A stretch of DNA of 64,000 nt from assembly GCA_947497145.1 (NCBI GenBank), contig CANMFQ010000018.1, positions 1 through 64,000 on the forward strand. The letters are read 5' to 3'. The DNA is from an uncultured Flavobacteriaceae bacterium (GTDB lineage: Bacteria; Bacteroidota; Bacteroidia; Flavobacteriales; Flavobacteriaceae). Positions 28,186 through 38,465 of the stretch are shown piece by piece (the first letter of the stretch is position 1; the number at the start of each line of letters is the position of its first letter). The translations under genes and the position numbers were made by a program. Under the pieces are notes generated by a model. The model worked only from the letters and a program-made list of their open reading frames with translations. It made no database searches and was not told where the DNA came from.

Positions 28186-31100
28186 TTAAAAAGTTATTTT
28201 TCTGGTTTTATTACCCTTGTTATCAAAAAGTGAAATAGATTTTACCATCTTATTAATTGAAATGGTTCTACTTGATTGCGATTGAAAACTTGTGCCCCAA
28301 TAAAACTCGTGTATTTGTTTGCTTTCGTCTTTGAAGTACAACATCACTTTTGTTTCCTTAGGGTGTAATTGAACTATTTCATCAAATGTTCGTGGTTCAT
28401 AAACTTTTAATGAATCATTGTTTTGAGAAGCAATTACAATCGGTTTTTTGTTTCCGGAATAAAGCTGTACTAAACTCTTAGCATCACCAGGAACATAAAA
28501 ATGACTATCATCTAAAGTTATGGGCTGTAAATTTCCATCTCCATTATTTTTTATGACAAGACCATTGAGAGCATCTGCTCTTCCTTGCTGTACTTCCATG
28601 CCATAATCATTACCGATTAATAAAATGTCTACATTTACGTCGTTATTTAAATGGAGGGGTAATATTCCATAAACAGGAGCAAATTGAGCTTCTGTTGGTA
28701 GGGCATGAATTTTAAATTTACCGTTATTTAAATTTTCTATCCAAACAGATTTCATGTAATTAAAAGACAATTTTTTTGCATCATCTAATAGACCATCCTT
28801 AAACATTTCGGGTAGGGTAGAAGCTCCAAACGCTCCAAAAGAATTGAATTTTTTACGAATTCCTACATATTGTTTAGTTACATCTTGCCATGGATGATAA
28901 AGATATTCTTTTTTAATACCTACACTATCTCTTAAATAGTATGAAATTAAAGGGTCAATAGTACCATTTTGATCTAAATCTTTTGCATAAATACGAATAG
29001 GTTCTTTTTCATCTCCCTTGAAATTAATATTTCTTCCAAAATTTCCAGCGATGTAATCAATGTCTCCATCATTGTCTAAATCGGCTGCAGCTAAGCTATT
29101 CCACCATCCTAAGTTTTTTCCAATTCCTGAGGTATTTGTTATTTCTTCAAAGAAGCCTTTATTATTTTTAAAGAAACGTATAGGCTCCCATTCTCCTGCG
29201 ATGACCAAATCTGGCCAAAAGTCACCATTAAAATCGGTCCATAAAGCATCACTTATCATTCTTGGGGTGGTTAATGGTTGTGCAACTTTTTTAGTTACGT
29301 CTATAAAGCGCGGATTATTTGGTGTGCTTTCATTTCTCAGAATATAAGGTTGTTCTCCCATTGGGTAAGCAAATGGTTGAACTCTACTGCCTATAAATAA
29401 ATCTAAATCACCATCTTGATCAAAATCTGCGGCTTTTACGACTGACGAATTAATATAAATTTCAGGTAAAGAATTCAAAGCTTCATTAAAAGTACCGTTA
29501 CCATCATTAATGAGCAATATATCTTTGTAGTACTTGTGATGCTGCGGGTATTGCCCACACCCTCTAGCAATATATAAATCTAAATCACCATCATTGTCGG
29601 CATCAAAAAGTAAGGTGCTAGCGTCTTCTTCTTCTAATTTTTCATGATGCTTATAAGCAATTTCTTTTTGGGTAAATGTGCCGTCTTGTTTTTGTAGAAA
29701 CCATTTTTCTTTGAAATTTCTGGTTGCAGCTACAAATAAATCATCAAGACCATCACCATTGACATCACCAACAGCCAATGAAGGGCCAAATTGTGAAAAT
29801 TTATGTGGTATTGTTCGTTGAAAATTAAAATCAATAAAATCAATATCACGACTTAGGTGACGTAAGTTGTACTGCTTCGAAACTTCTTTAAACGCTATAA
29901 AATTTGAAGAATCATTTTTTGATTTGATAGTATTGTGGTTAGGCTTATAATTAATGGTAAGGGTAGTGTCAATTACTGACACTTGTAATTGTTGTTGCTG
30001 TCCATCTGGCCAAGTAATTAGTACGCTATCAACTGTGGTGTTCTCTCCTAGACCAAAGTGAAGCGTTTGTTCAGGTTGAGAAAGATATCCTCTCCCAGAG
30101 AGTATTGATTTTTTTTGAGTAGCATTGTTCGTATAAATTTGTGCTGTTGCTCCTATAGCTTTTTCGTTTTTCTCTTTACCATGTAAGCGAAGTCTGAGAA
30201 AATGTTGGTTAGGATAAAGCTGGGTGCTGTTATTTTCAAAGAGTAAAGCAGGGTCATTAATATTGTTAATGACTAAATCTAAATCTCCATCGTTATCTAA
30301 ATCTCCATAGGCCGCACCACTAGAAAAGGAGTTTATATCTAATCCCCATTTTTTCGTAAAATCATCAAAAGTAGTGTCGTGATTATTTTTGAAAATAAAA
30401 TTGGGAATTTTAATTTCAGGTATTGCAGCAATCAATTTTTGTTTACTTACCAGTCTACTAGCAGTGATTCGAAAATCTCCAAAATCTCTATCTGTTACAT
30501 CTTTAGGGAATCCATTGGTAATAAAAAGATCTTGCCAACCATCATTGTCATAGTCAGCGAATAGGGGAGCCCAGCTCCAATCTGTTTCTTGAACACCAGC
30601 AAACATTCCTATATCACTGAAAATTGGTAAGCCAGTTTCAGGGTTAAAACCTTGATTTATTTGCAAGGTGTTTCGAGCGTATTGATGTTCGAATTTATAT
30701 TTTTTAGTAAATATTTCTTTGGCGTAGCTACTAGGTCCTTGAAATAGCTTTTTTCGTTTGTTGTAATAGGGTTGCATTTCTGTAGTATAGATATCCATAC
30801 GACCATTATTGTCTATGTCGGCAATATCGCTTCCCATCGAAGAAAGGCTAAAATGTTTAAAAATATCACCTGCTCGGTTTGTGAAAGTACCATCTTGATT
30901 GTTTATGTATACCAAATCGTTACTTAAAAAATCATTGGCGACATAAAAATCTGGCCATCCATCATCGTTAAAATCATGTATTAAGGTACTATGACTGTAG
31001 CCGTGATATCGAATACCTGCCTTTTCAGAAACAGCAATAAATAATGGATGAGAAATACTATCATTTCCCTCGTTTTTATAAAGTATATCTTTACTTTTTG

Positions 31101-31767
31101 ATGTACCATCATCTTCACTAGGTCTAAATTCGCTAGGGTTAATACCTTCAATACGATTAACGCCAATCCATAAGTCAAGATCACCATCCAAATCATAATC
31201 TACGAATTGTGCATGTGATGAATAACTATTATCGTTAATTCCATAAGCAGCGGCTAATTCTTTAAATACGGGGATTCCTTGCGCATTATTACCTTGATTT
31301 ACGTACAAAAGATTGTTACGTTGCTCAGCATTTTTTCTAAAGGTATTACATACATAAATGTCTAGGCGGTTGTCATTATTAATGTCAATTATGGTAACGC
31401 CTGAAGACCACATTAACGAATCAGGTTTGCCAATTTTTGCTTGCTTTGAGACATCGCTAAATTTTAATTTACCTTGGTTTAAAAATAGTTTATTGTCAAC
31501 TTGATTACCAGCAAAAAAAACGTCATCAAGTCCGTCACCATTTATGTCTCCTATTGCTACTCCAGCACCATTATAAACAAATTCATTATCTAAAATATTG
31601 ATAGAGTCATTTTCTATAAGCTTATTGTTGAAATTTAATCCTGAAAAAGACGTATCAACCTTAGTAAATAGTGTTGGCGAAGTTTTTTTTTTGCACGCCT
31701 CAATCGTAAACAATAGTACAAAGGCGGGTACTATATATTTGTAAATCAGGACTATTTTTCGATTCAT
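28186..31767 (-). CDS. VCBS/FG-GAP repeat lipoprotein with ASPIC/UnbV domain (CRTAC1-like)
   Basis: A 1,193-residue lipoprotein (signal ending FTIEAC). Repeated blocks such as GVAIGDINGDGLDDVFFAGN, YDLDGDLDLW and DNDGWQDLFITNG are FG-GAP/VCBS calcium-binding propeller blades, arranged as two propellers of the CRTAC1 kind. Between them an ASPIC/UnbV segment (about residues 520-600) reads GATAQIYTNN, GRGYLSQPEQTLHFGLG and VLITWPDG. Such proteins often follow SusC/SusD pairs in marine flavobacteria, but their job is not defined; surface carbohydrate binding is plausible. A strong palindromic terminator separates it from susD. Confidence 0.9.
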   Translation of the reverse strand: MNRKIVLIYKYIVPAFVLLFTIEACKKKTSPTLFTKVDTSFSGLNFNNKLIENDSINILDNEFVYNGAGVAIGDINGDGLDDVFFAGNQVDNKLFLNQGKLKFSDVSKQAKIGKPDSLMWSSGVTIIDINNDNRLDIYVCNTFRKNAEQRNNLLYVNQGNNAQGIPVFKELAAAYGINDNSYSSHAQFVDYDLDGDLDLWIGVNRIEGINPSEFRPSEDDGTSKSKDILYKNEGNDSISHPLFIAVSEKAGIRYHGYSHSTLIHDFNDDGWPDFYVANDFLSNDLVYINNQDGTFTNRAGDIFKHFSLSSMGSDIADIDNNGRMDIYTTEMQPYYNKRKKLFQGPSSYAKEIFTKKYKFEHQYARNTLQINQGFNPETGLPIFSDIGMFAGVQETDWSWAPLFADYDNDGWQDLFITNGFPKDVTDRDFGDFRITASRLVSKQKLIAAIPEIKIPNFIFKNNHDTTFDDFTKKWGLDINSFSSGAAYGDLDNDGDLDLVINNINDPALLFENNSTQLYPNQHFLRLRLHGKEKNEKAIGATAQIYTNNATQKKSILSGRGYLSQPEQTLHFGLGENTTVDSVLITWPDGQQQQLQVSVIDTTLTINYKPNHNTIKSKNDSSNFIAFKEVSKQYNLRHLSRDIDFIDFNFQRTIPHKFSQFGPSLAVGDVNGDGLDDLFVAATRNFKEKWFLQKQDGTFTQKEIAYKHHEKLEEEDASTLLFDADNDGDLDLYIARGCGQYPQHHKYYKDILLINDGNGTFNEALNSLPEIYINSSVVKAADFDQDGDLDLFIGSRVQPFAYPMGEQPYILRNESTPNNPRFIDVTKKVAQPLTTPRMISDALWTDFNGDFWPDLVIAGEWEPIRFFKNNKGFFEEITNTSGIGKNLGWWNSLAAADLDNDGDIDYIAGNFGRNINFKGDEKEPIRIYAKDLDQNGTIDPLISYYLRDSVGIKKEYLYHPWQDVTKQYVGIRKKFNSFGAFGASTLPEMFKDGLLDDAKKLSFNYMKSVWIENLNNGKFKIHALPTEAQFAPVYGILPLHLNNDVNVDILLIGNDYGMEVQQGRADALNGLVIKNNGDGNLQPITLDDSHFYVPGDAKSLVQLYSGNKKPIVIASQNNDSLKVYEPRTFDEIVQLHPKETKVMLYFKDESKQIHEFYWGTSFQSQSSRTISINKMVKSISLFDNKGNKTRKITF

Positions 31768-31811
31768 AGGTGCGTTTCATTTGGTATGAATTAAATATAC
31801 AAAGATGGATC

Positions 31812-31860
31812 AATTACACAAAAAAAAGCTGCTTTTAAAGCAGCTTTTTTTTGTGTAATT
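31812..31860. terminator. Perfect 49-bp palindromic terminator
   Basis: Two perfect 24-bp arms (31812-31835 and 31837-31860) around one base, with GC-containing core GCTGCTTT / AAAGCAGC and eight-base A and T runs, so it terminates in either direction. It lies between the susD-like stop and the VCBS gene on the same strand. Confidence 0.9.
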
Positions 31861-31876
31861 TACTAAAACAACGTTA

Positions 31877-33613
31877 TTAGTATCCTGGGTTTTGAGTAAG
31901 CACATCAGCACCTTGAATATCTATTTGAGATTGTGGAATAGGATAATATTCGTTTTTACCTGCTGTGAAACTTGCACCACCAAATTTTGTAACTAGTAAT
32001 GTAGATTCGTAATTCAAATAATCATTTAGTTCTTCTTCGGCTACACCCCATCTAACGAGGTCAAAGAAACGATGACCTTCTCCAGAGAGTTCTAATTTTC
32101 GTTCAAAGCGTACCGCTTTTGTAGCAAACTCTTTATCTGGGAACGAATCGTATTCAGAGATCATGTAATTAGCAGCATTGGATCCGTCATCATTTTTAAC
32201 CCAATGCGCAGTATTTGCTGCTCTTGCTCTTACTCTGTTTACGTACTCTAAGGCTTTGTCTAAACTCCCCGCTTCAATTTCTGCTTCAGCCGCCATTAGC
32301 AATACATCTGCAAAACGAATAATGGTATAGTTCATAATAGCATAGCCTCTAGTCCATGAGCTACCGTCGGTAAATGAGTTCTCTTGTGATCGGTAGTAGA
32401 TATATTTTTTAGGTGAATACGGCCCTGCATAAGGTTGACTTCTAATCCATGCTTTTCCAGGGTGCGGAATCCAATCAAGATAGGGAATACCTCTTCTGCC
32501 AATGGAATGATCAATTCTGGGGTCAAGAGGTCCTGCATCTGGAGTAAAAGGCTCGTCAGATTCAATGTTATAGTCGTTAACTAAGGCATTTTCGCTAGAA
32601 TTGTAGCTTTTGTCTAATAAAGGTAAGCCATCGGCTGTTCTAAATGAATTAGCAAGTTCAAAACTAGGCTGAAAAAAACCACAGCAATTACCTGGGCCAT
32701 CAGGTCCTGTGTTGTAGGGGTAATTTAAATCATCAAAATAATTTGCATTTTGTGTACTGCCTGTGTTGTTGGCAGATTCTACATCCATTACCGCTTCTGC
32801 ATGATTGTCATTTTCAGCATTGTAAATTTGAGGGTAGCTGTCAAGTAAGGCGTATTTCAGGCCATTTGAGGTAACTCCTTTTTCAATAACTTCATCAAAC
32901 CAAGTTTTTGCTTCTGCGTATTTCTGTTGGTATAATTTTGCTTTACCCATATAAGCAGCTGCAGCCCATTTGTTAACTCTACCGGCTCCATTTTCTGCAG
33001 GTAAATTATCAAAAGCATATTGAAAATCAGCTTCTATTTGCGCCCAAGCATCACCATTGTTAGGGATAAGCGGGATTTCTATTGATTCAACGTTCTCATC
33101 AAAAACAGGAATATTATTGAAGTGTTTTTTTAAATCAAAATAAAAATGACCTCTCAATAATCTAGTTTCTCCTGCAATTCTTGCAGCATCTTCAGGAACA
33201 ATATCTGTAGCTTTGGCAAGAGCTTTCAAAACAGTATTGGCTCGTACCACTCCTTCAAAACGACCTCTCCAATAATTATTTATATCTCCGTTAGTAGGAT
33301 CATGTTCATATCTTTGGAATGGATTTATGGTAGAGTAATCGCCAGCGTCTGTACCTTTATTAGCTTCTCCCCCCATAATGGATCCAGTAACCCAGTGATT
33401 TGGACCTTCAAATCGATTTCCAAATACGCCATTAAGTGCTGCATACGTTCCAATTAACAAGCCTTCAACACCATCTTTGGTATTGACTTGTGCATCTGCT
33501 AAGGAACCTGTAGGCAGGACTTCTAAAAATTCATCACTACAGGATACTCCAAACATGAGAAGTCCTATAGACAGAATACTAATTTTTTTAAGTTTAAAAA
33601 TTGCTTTCATCAT
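31877..33613 (-). CDS. SusD/RagB-family outer-membrane glycan-binding lipoprotein
   Basis: A 578-residue SusD-like protein that caps the TonB-dependent SusC partner and binds the substrate at the cell surface. The lipoprotein signal ends GVSC (Cys25), followed by SDEFLEVLPTGSLADAQV. TPR-like SusD features are visible: ETRLLRGHFYFDLKKHFNNIP, KWAAAAYMGKAKLYQQKYAEA and the C-terminal MNYTIIRFADVLLMAAEAEIE, VNRVRARA and FERKLELSGEGHRFFDLVRWG. The gene directly follows susC (47 bp), one transcript. Confidence 0.96.
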   Translation of the reverse strand: MMKAIFKLKKISILSIGLLMFGVSCSDEFLEVLPTGSLADAQVNTKDGVEGLLIGTYAALNGVFGNRFEGPNHWVTGSIMGGEANKGTDAGDYSTINPFQRYEHDPTNGDINNYWRGRFEGVVRANTVLKALAKATDIVPEDAARIAGETRLLRGHFYFDLKKHFNNIPVFDENVESIEIPLIPNNGDAWAQIEADFQYAFDNLPAENGAGRVNKWAAAAYMGKAKLYQQKYAEAKTWFDEVIEKGVTSNGLKYALLDSYPQIYNAENDNHAEAVMDVESANNTGSTQNANYFDDLNYPYNTGPDGPGNCCGFFQPSFELANSFRTADGLPLLDKSYNSSENALVNDYNIESDEPFTPDAGPLDPRIDHSIGRRGIPYLDWIPHPGKAWIRSQPYAGPYSPKKYIYYRSQENSFTDGSSWTRGYAIMNYTIIRFADVLLMAAEAEIEAGSLDKALEYVNRVRARAANTAHWVKNDDGSNAANYMISEYDSFPDKEFATKAVRFERKLELSGEGHRFFDLVRWGVAEEELNDYLNYESTLLVTKFGGASFTAGKNEYYPIPQSQIDIQGADVLTQNPGY

Positions 33614-33660
33614 TTAATTTTATTTAAAGATATTATTTTTTAAAATATTCGAATAACTAA

Positions 33661-36600
33661 TTATAAACCAACTTCTAAGCTTATTAGATAACTTGGTGTT
33701 ACTGGATAGTTACCAACATCTACACCAAAAGAAGTATCTGCTCCACCAACAACAGGGTCAAGACCTCTATATTTCGTAATAGTCCAAACGTTATTAGCTG
33801 AAAGGCCTAATTTTAATTTTGAAAGCCCCATTTTTTCAACCAAATCACTATCAAAACTGTAGCCTAAATATAGCCTTTGTAGTCTTATGTAATTTCCGTT
33901 TTCAACATACCACGAGTTGGCAGCACCATTTGTACTCAGGTTTGAAGCACTTTCCCAGATAGGTGCCTCTGCATTATTGCCTAACTCCGGAGTCCATGAT
34001 TTAAAAGCCGCAGCGCCTTTTGCAGAACCTTCAAAGGATCCAAAAAAGTCAGTAAACCATTTTACTTGATTAAAAATATCTCTTCCAGTTTCTCCAGACC
34101 AATAGGTTTCAAACTCTAAATTCTTGTATTTTAAATTTAAAACTGCACCACCTTGAAAATCTGGTACTGGGTCTCCAATCCATGTTCTATCTTCAGGCGT
34201 AATGTCTCCGCTACCATCAATATCTGCATATCGGAATCTCCCTAAACCTTTACCGTCTTGAGCTGGAGAATTAGCTACTTCTTCTTCCGAATTAAAATAC
34301 CCAATTACCTTGTAGCCAAAGAAAGAAGATAAAGGTTGTCCAACGGCATTTCGAGGTGGAGAGATTCCTCTGAATGCTTGTCCGTTTCTACCTTCAAAAA
34401 AATCAATACCAGGAGCTAAAGAGGTAATTTCATTTTTTAGAAAAGCACCGTTAAGTGTTAATTCAAAACTTAAATCTTCAGTAAAGTTACCTCTACCACT
34501 TATTTGTATGTCAACACCCTGATTTAACATTTCAGCAACATTTACTGCGGGAGCAGATGCAAAATTACCAGTTACACCAGCTAAGGGTACTTGATATAGA
34601 AGGTCTGTATTAACTTTTTTCCACCAATCTAATTCTACATTTATTTTATCATTAAATAACCCTAAATCAAATCCAACATTGGTTTGAGTACTTGTCTCCC
34701 ACTTGGCGTTAGGGTTGCCAATTCTACTTTGGGCAAAACCTTCATTTGCGCCACTATTTTGCCCCTCTACGGGATAAAACGTGCTACCTTTATTGGAAGC
34801 AAATAAAGAATATTGATTGTTAGGGTCTACATTATTTGAATTACCCATTTCTCCCCAACCAGCACGGATTTTAAAATCGGAAATAAAATCTTGATTTTGC
34901 ATAAATGATTCTGCAATTACTCTCCAAGATGCTGATAAGGCCGGAAAGACACCATAACGATTATTACCTCCAAAACGGGATGAGCCATCTCTACGTAAAA
35001 CTCCTGAAATGTAATATCTTTCATCAAAGTTATATTTGATTTGCCCAAATACTGAAGCAAAATTAACTCCTTTAAACTGAAAACTGTTTACGTTTGGGCT
35101 TTGCACAACACTTAAGTTTTGAAAGTCAAGATCTGTAGAAAAAGGATTTATACCACTTCCATTAAATCTTCTTCCAGCTCCCGTGTTTAGTGCTTCATAA
35201 CCAGCTAATGCATATAATTTGTGTTTTCCAAATAACTTTTCATAGGTAACAGTATTTGTAAAGGTGTAATTGAAGAAGTATCCTCCTCCTTCTGAAAATG
35301 AGTTGCTTGCTTCTGGTTCTGAATCTCCTAGATATCTGTAGTTGTAATTAACATAGGCATCATTACTGTATGACCCACCTAAACTGGTTCTTAATGTTAA
35401 CCCTTCAAAAGGTTTTATTAAGGCATAAAGATTTCCAAAGCCTCCAATAGAATAATTTTTGTCATCGCCTTGATTTAAAACCTGCTGTCTAACTGGATTA
35501 CGAGGATTATTGAACCCCGCTGCTCGGGTACTGGCATAACTACCAAATTCATCGTAAACAGGAATAATTGTAGGCATTCTAAGTACGGATAAGATTACAG
35601 ACTCGTCATCCGCACCACTAATACCACCATCACCTCCAAAACCGCCTTTTGCTGAACGGTAAGTTGCTTGGAAGTTTTGACCTATACTTAGCCAGGACTT
35701 TAAGTCCCATTCAGAATTAAAGCGGGCGGTGTATCGAGAAAAATCATTTTCAAGTAAAATACCTGCTTGGTTTTGTGCTGATATTCCCATGTAAAACCTA
35801 CCATTTTCATTTCCGCCATCAAAACCTAAAGAAACCCTTGATACCGGGGCTATACGTGTTAGTTCTTTATACCAATTAGTGCCTTCCAAATTAGGACGAA
35901 TTAAAAATACATTTTCAGGATTAGCTTCATAATTAGCTCTAATTTGGGCTAAATTAATATCTGCTTCATTAACTCCATTTTGACCGTCAGCATGCAAATA
36001 GTCTGGAAAAGTTGGGGTTGGATTACTACCATATTGTGGATGTGAATACTCAACAGGAGTGCCATTTGCAGCTGCATTGTTCTCATAGGCTCTATGTGTC
36101 CATATTGCCATATCTCTTGGATTAAGTTGCTTAGGTGCTCCACCCACATTGGGGTCGGTAACTCCACTTGTAACATTTATAGTGAACTTGGTTTTTCTTT
36201 TGTTTCTGGATCCTTGTTTTGTTGTGATTACAATTACCCCATTTGCAGCTCTTGCTCCGTATATAGAAGCAGCAGCAGCATCTTTCCATACAGAAGTCGA
36301 AGCTACATCGTCTGGATTGATGAATTCTGTATTGTTTACTGGAACACCATCGACAATATAAAGTGGTTCATTACCTCCAAATGCTCCAAATCCACGAACA
36401 CGAATTTGACTAGTGGAACCTGGTTGACCGTTGGTTAGTACAACTACACCTGCAACGCGACCTTGTAGACCTTGTTCGATATTTCCTGTTGGAATAGCTG
36501 CTAATTCTTCTGATTTTACAACAGAAACTGCTGCTGTGGTTTCTCGTTTGGTTTCTGTAGAATAACCAGTTACAACAACTTCGTCAAGTGCTGCTGCATC

Positions 36601-36978
36601 TTCAGTCATGGTTGCGTTTACAGTAGTATTGCCTTTAACAGCAATCTCTTGGGTAACGAATCCTAAATAACTAAAAATAAGAGTAGCATCATCATCTACA
36701 TTAAGCGTGTAGTTTCCATCAAAATCAGTCTGTGTGCCATTGGTAGTACCTTTTACTACAACATTGGCACCAGGTAGGGGTGTGCCTGTAGCATCGGTTA
36801 CTGTTCCTGTAACTGTTGACTGAAAAATAATGTCTGAGTCAGTCCAATTTAAACCTGTCTCTGTGTTTGCCTTTAGATACTGTGTTCCAAGACAAATTAC
36901 CATCGATAAAAGCCAAAAACCAAAAGAACTAGTTTTTCTTTTGATCTTAAACAAAATGTAATCACGTTTTAGATCCAT
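33661..36978 (-). CDS. SusC/RagA-family TonB-dependent transporter
   Basis: A 1,105-residue outer-membrane transporter. After a signal region come a carboxypeptidase-like regulatory domain (residues about 54-140: VTGTVTDATGTPLPGANVVV), a TonB box-like EVVVTGYS, a plug domain with RGFGAFGGNEPLYIVDGVPV, and a C-terminal barrel ending in SYLISLEVGL. It imports an oligosaccharide with its SusD partner downstream. No sensor, anti-sigma or glycoside hydrolase gene sits beside it; the nearby candidates for glycan processing are the sulfatase and the esterase. Confidence 0.97.
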   Translation of the reverse strand: MDLKRDYILFKIKRKTSSFGFWLLSMVICLGTQYLKANTETGLNWTDSDIIFQSTVTGTVTDATGTPLPGANVVVKGTTNGTQTDFDGNYTLNVDDDATLIFSYLGFVTQEIAVKGNTTVNATMTEDAAALDEVVVTGYSTETKRETTAAVSVVKSEELAAIPTGNIEQGLQGRVAGVVVLTNGQPGSTSQIRVRGFGAFGGNEPLYIVDGVPVNNTEFINPDDVASTSVWKDAAAASIYGARAANGVIVITTKQGSRNKRKTKFTINVTSGVTDPNVGGAPKQLNPRDMAIWTHRAYENNAAANGTPVEYSHPQYGSNPTPTFPDYLHADGQNGVNEADINLAQIRANYEANPENVFLIRPNLEGTNWYKELTRIAPVSRVSLGFDGGNENGRFYMGISAQNQAGILLENDFSRYTARFNSEWDLKSWLSIGQNFQATYRSAKGGFGGDGGISGADDESVILSVLRMPTIIPVYDEFGSYASTRAAGFNNPRNPVRQQVLNQGDDKNYSIGGFGNLYALIKPFEGLTLRTSLGGSYSNDAYVNYNYRYLGDSEPEASNSFSEGGGYFFNYTFTNTVTYEKLFGKHKLYALAGYEALNTGAGRRFNGSGINPFSTDLDFQNLSVVQSPNVNSFQFKGVNFASVFGQIKYNFDERYYISGVLRRDGSSRFGGNNRYGVFPALSASWRVIAESFMQNQDFISDFKIRAGWGEMGNSNNVDPNNQYSLFASNKGSTFYPVEGQNSGANEGFAQSRIGNPNAKWETSTQTNVGFDLGLFNDKINVELDWWKKVNTDLLYQVPLAGVTGNFASAPAVNVAEMLNQGVDIQISGRGNFTEDLSFELTLNGAFLKNEITSLAPGIDFFEGRNGQAFRGISPPRNAVGQPLSSFFGYKVIGYFNSEEEVANSPAQDGKGLGRFRYADIDGSGDITPEDRTWIGDPVPDFQGGAVLNLKYKNLEFETYWSGETGRDIFNQVKWFTDFFGSFEGSAKGAAAFKSWTPELGNNAEAPIWESASNLSTNGAANSWYVENGNYIRLQRLYLGYSFDSDLVEKMGLSKLKLGLSANNVWTITKYRGLDPVVGGADTSFGVDVGNYPVTPSYLISLEVGL

Positions 36979-37279
36979 AAGTTTTAAGTTGTTAATTTGA
37001 AATTAGTGTTGATTGATTGAAATTTTAGGTATCATGCTTGTATTGTGTTAATTAAAGCACAAATCTTTGGTAATTATACTAAATTATTTCATAATTATCA
37101 ATATGATACATTAATTTGTTTGAGATATTGAAAACATTTTCTAAGTAATTCAATATGTTTAATTACAACGGTCGATGTAATTATTTTTTATTTAGAATTT
37201 GTTTGAAGATGATGGCACGGTAAGGGGTAGTATGAAAAATAAGCGCTTTTTCTAGATTGAACTTTAAAATCATAAAAAT
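36979..37279. promoter_or_regulatory. Upstream region of susC
   Basis: A 301-bp gene-free, very A/T-rich region between susC and the methyltransferase stop. It should contain the susC promoter, although no exact TAnnTTTG box is evident on the minus strand. An inverted repeat AATTACA (37161-37167) / TGTAATT (37176-37182) could be an operator or small hairpin. Confidence 0.35.
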
Positions 37280-38458
37280 TCAAACCTTAGAACAAACAAG
37301 GATTTGGTGTTTGTTGAAGCAATTCTTAACAAAGAATAGAAAGATATCACCTCCATCTTTAATTTTAAACTTTTTACGAATGCTTGCAACGCTCTCAGGG
37401 AAGTTTCTAGTACTGATGTTGGCATTGCGTACTTGGAGTTCTTTTAGGCTTTTTTTGTTGTAAGGAACAGTCTTATCAATTTTAAAGCGTCTTCCTGGGA
37501 AAGCGATTAGTTTTTCTGAAGTATATAGATGTGTATGCTCATGAAGCTTGTGCAAAGCATGTTGCTGCCCAATCGTTCTAAATCCGCCCGATTTTAAAAT
37601 AGCAGCATTGGGTTCATATAAATAGGTTTGCGGCTCTTGAAACGTTGAAAGCGCTCTTTTTTCTTCTGATAGGTTGAAATTAAAAGTTTGGTTTGCTGCT
37701 TTGCCATGATTTATTGTTTTTATTACCACCTCATTTTTATAACCTTTTTTCAAAACCCAAAGCAATTCTTTTACTTCATTATGTACGGCAACGATATGTA
37801 TTTCTTTAACATTTTTTAGTTCAGCTAGTCCTGCAGAAATATCTAAAAGGGGGGCAGTTTTAATTAAGATATTGTCAGATTTTTCGAAAAATAATGTTAG
37901 ATGTTCAGTAATATCTGGCGTGCAATCTGATAGTAAAAAAACCTTTCCTTTAGTGTCATTTCTTCGAGACGGATCTATGTAAATCCAATCAAAGTTTTGG
38001 GTTGTTTGTTGTAAAAAATCGATAGCATCTAGTGAGTGATTTTGTATGTTTTTTACGTTGAGAATTTTAAAATTATGAGCGGCTATTTCGGCAAGATTAG
38101 TGTTGGTTTCGCAATGCAAAATAGTAGCTATTTTTTTAGCAAAAAAATAGCTGTCTATACCTAACCCTCCAGTTAAGTCGATCAGTGATTTTCCTGTTAC
38201 AATTTCAGCTTTATATTGGGCGGTAATTTCAGATGATGTTTGCTCAATATGTATCTTTTTTGGGTAATAAATGTTGGGGGTGTTAAACCACGTAGGGAGC
38301 TTTTTTTGACATTTTTTTTTGCTTTCTATCTGCTGTGCAAGTTCTTGAGCAGTAACTTCTGAGAAAGGCGGTTTTTTTAATAAAACTGACATGATGTCAG
38401 CATCTAATTTTTCTGTTATAAATTGTTGTACACCAGTATTTAATATATTTTTATTCAA
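37280..38458 (-). CDS. Class I SAM-dependent methyltransferase, PG_1098/THUMP-like type
   Basis: A 392-residue cytoplasmic protein. A helical N-terminal part precedes the Rossmann methyltransferase domain, with SAM-binding LIDLTGGLGIDSYFFAK (about residue 92) and YIDPSRRND (about residue 155). The C-terminal region, with PNAAILKSGGFRTIGQ and FPGRRFKIDKTVPYNKK, is the THUMP-like domain of the PG_1098 group. These proteins probably methylate RNA, but the target base is unknown to me. The stop of the next upstream gene is only 7 bp from its start. Confidence 0.85.
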   Translation of the reverse strand: MNKNILNTGVQQFITEKLDADIMSVLLKKPPFSEVTAQELAQQIESKKKCQKKLPTWFNTPNIYYPKKIHIEQTSSEITAQYKAEIVTGKSLIDLTGGLGIDSYFFAKKIATILHCETNTNLAEIAAHNFKILNVKNIQNHSLDAIDFLQQTTQNFDWIYIDPSRRNDTKGKVFLLSDCTPDITEHLTLFFEKSDNILIKTAPLLDISAGLAELKNVKEIHIVAVHNEVKELLWVLKKGYKNEVVIKTINHGKAANQTFNFNLSEEKRALSTFQEPQTYLYEPNAAILKSGGFRTIGQQHALHKLHEHTHLYTSEKLIAFPGRRFKIDKTVPYNKKSLKELQVRNANISTRNFPESVASIRKKFKIKDGGDIFLFFVKNCFNKHQILVCSKV

Positions 38459-38465
38459 AGTTTTA

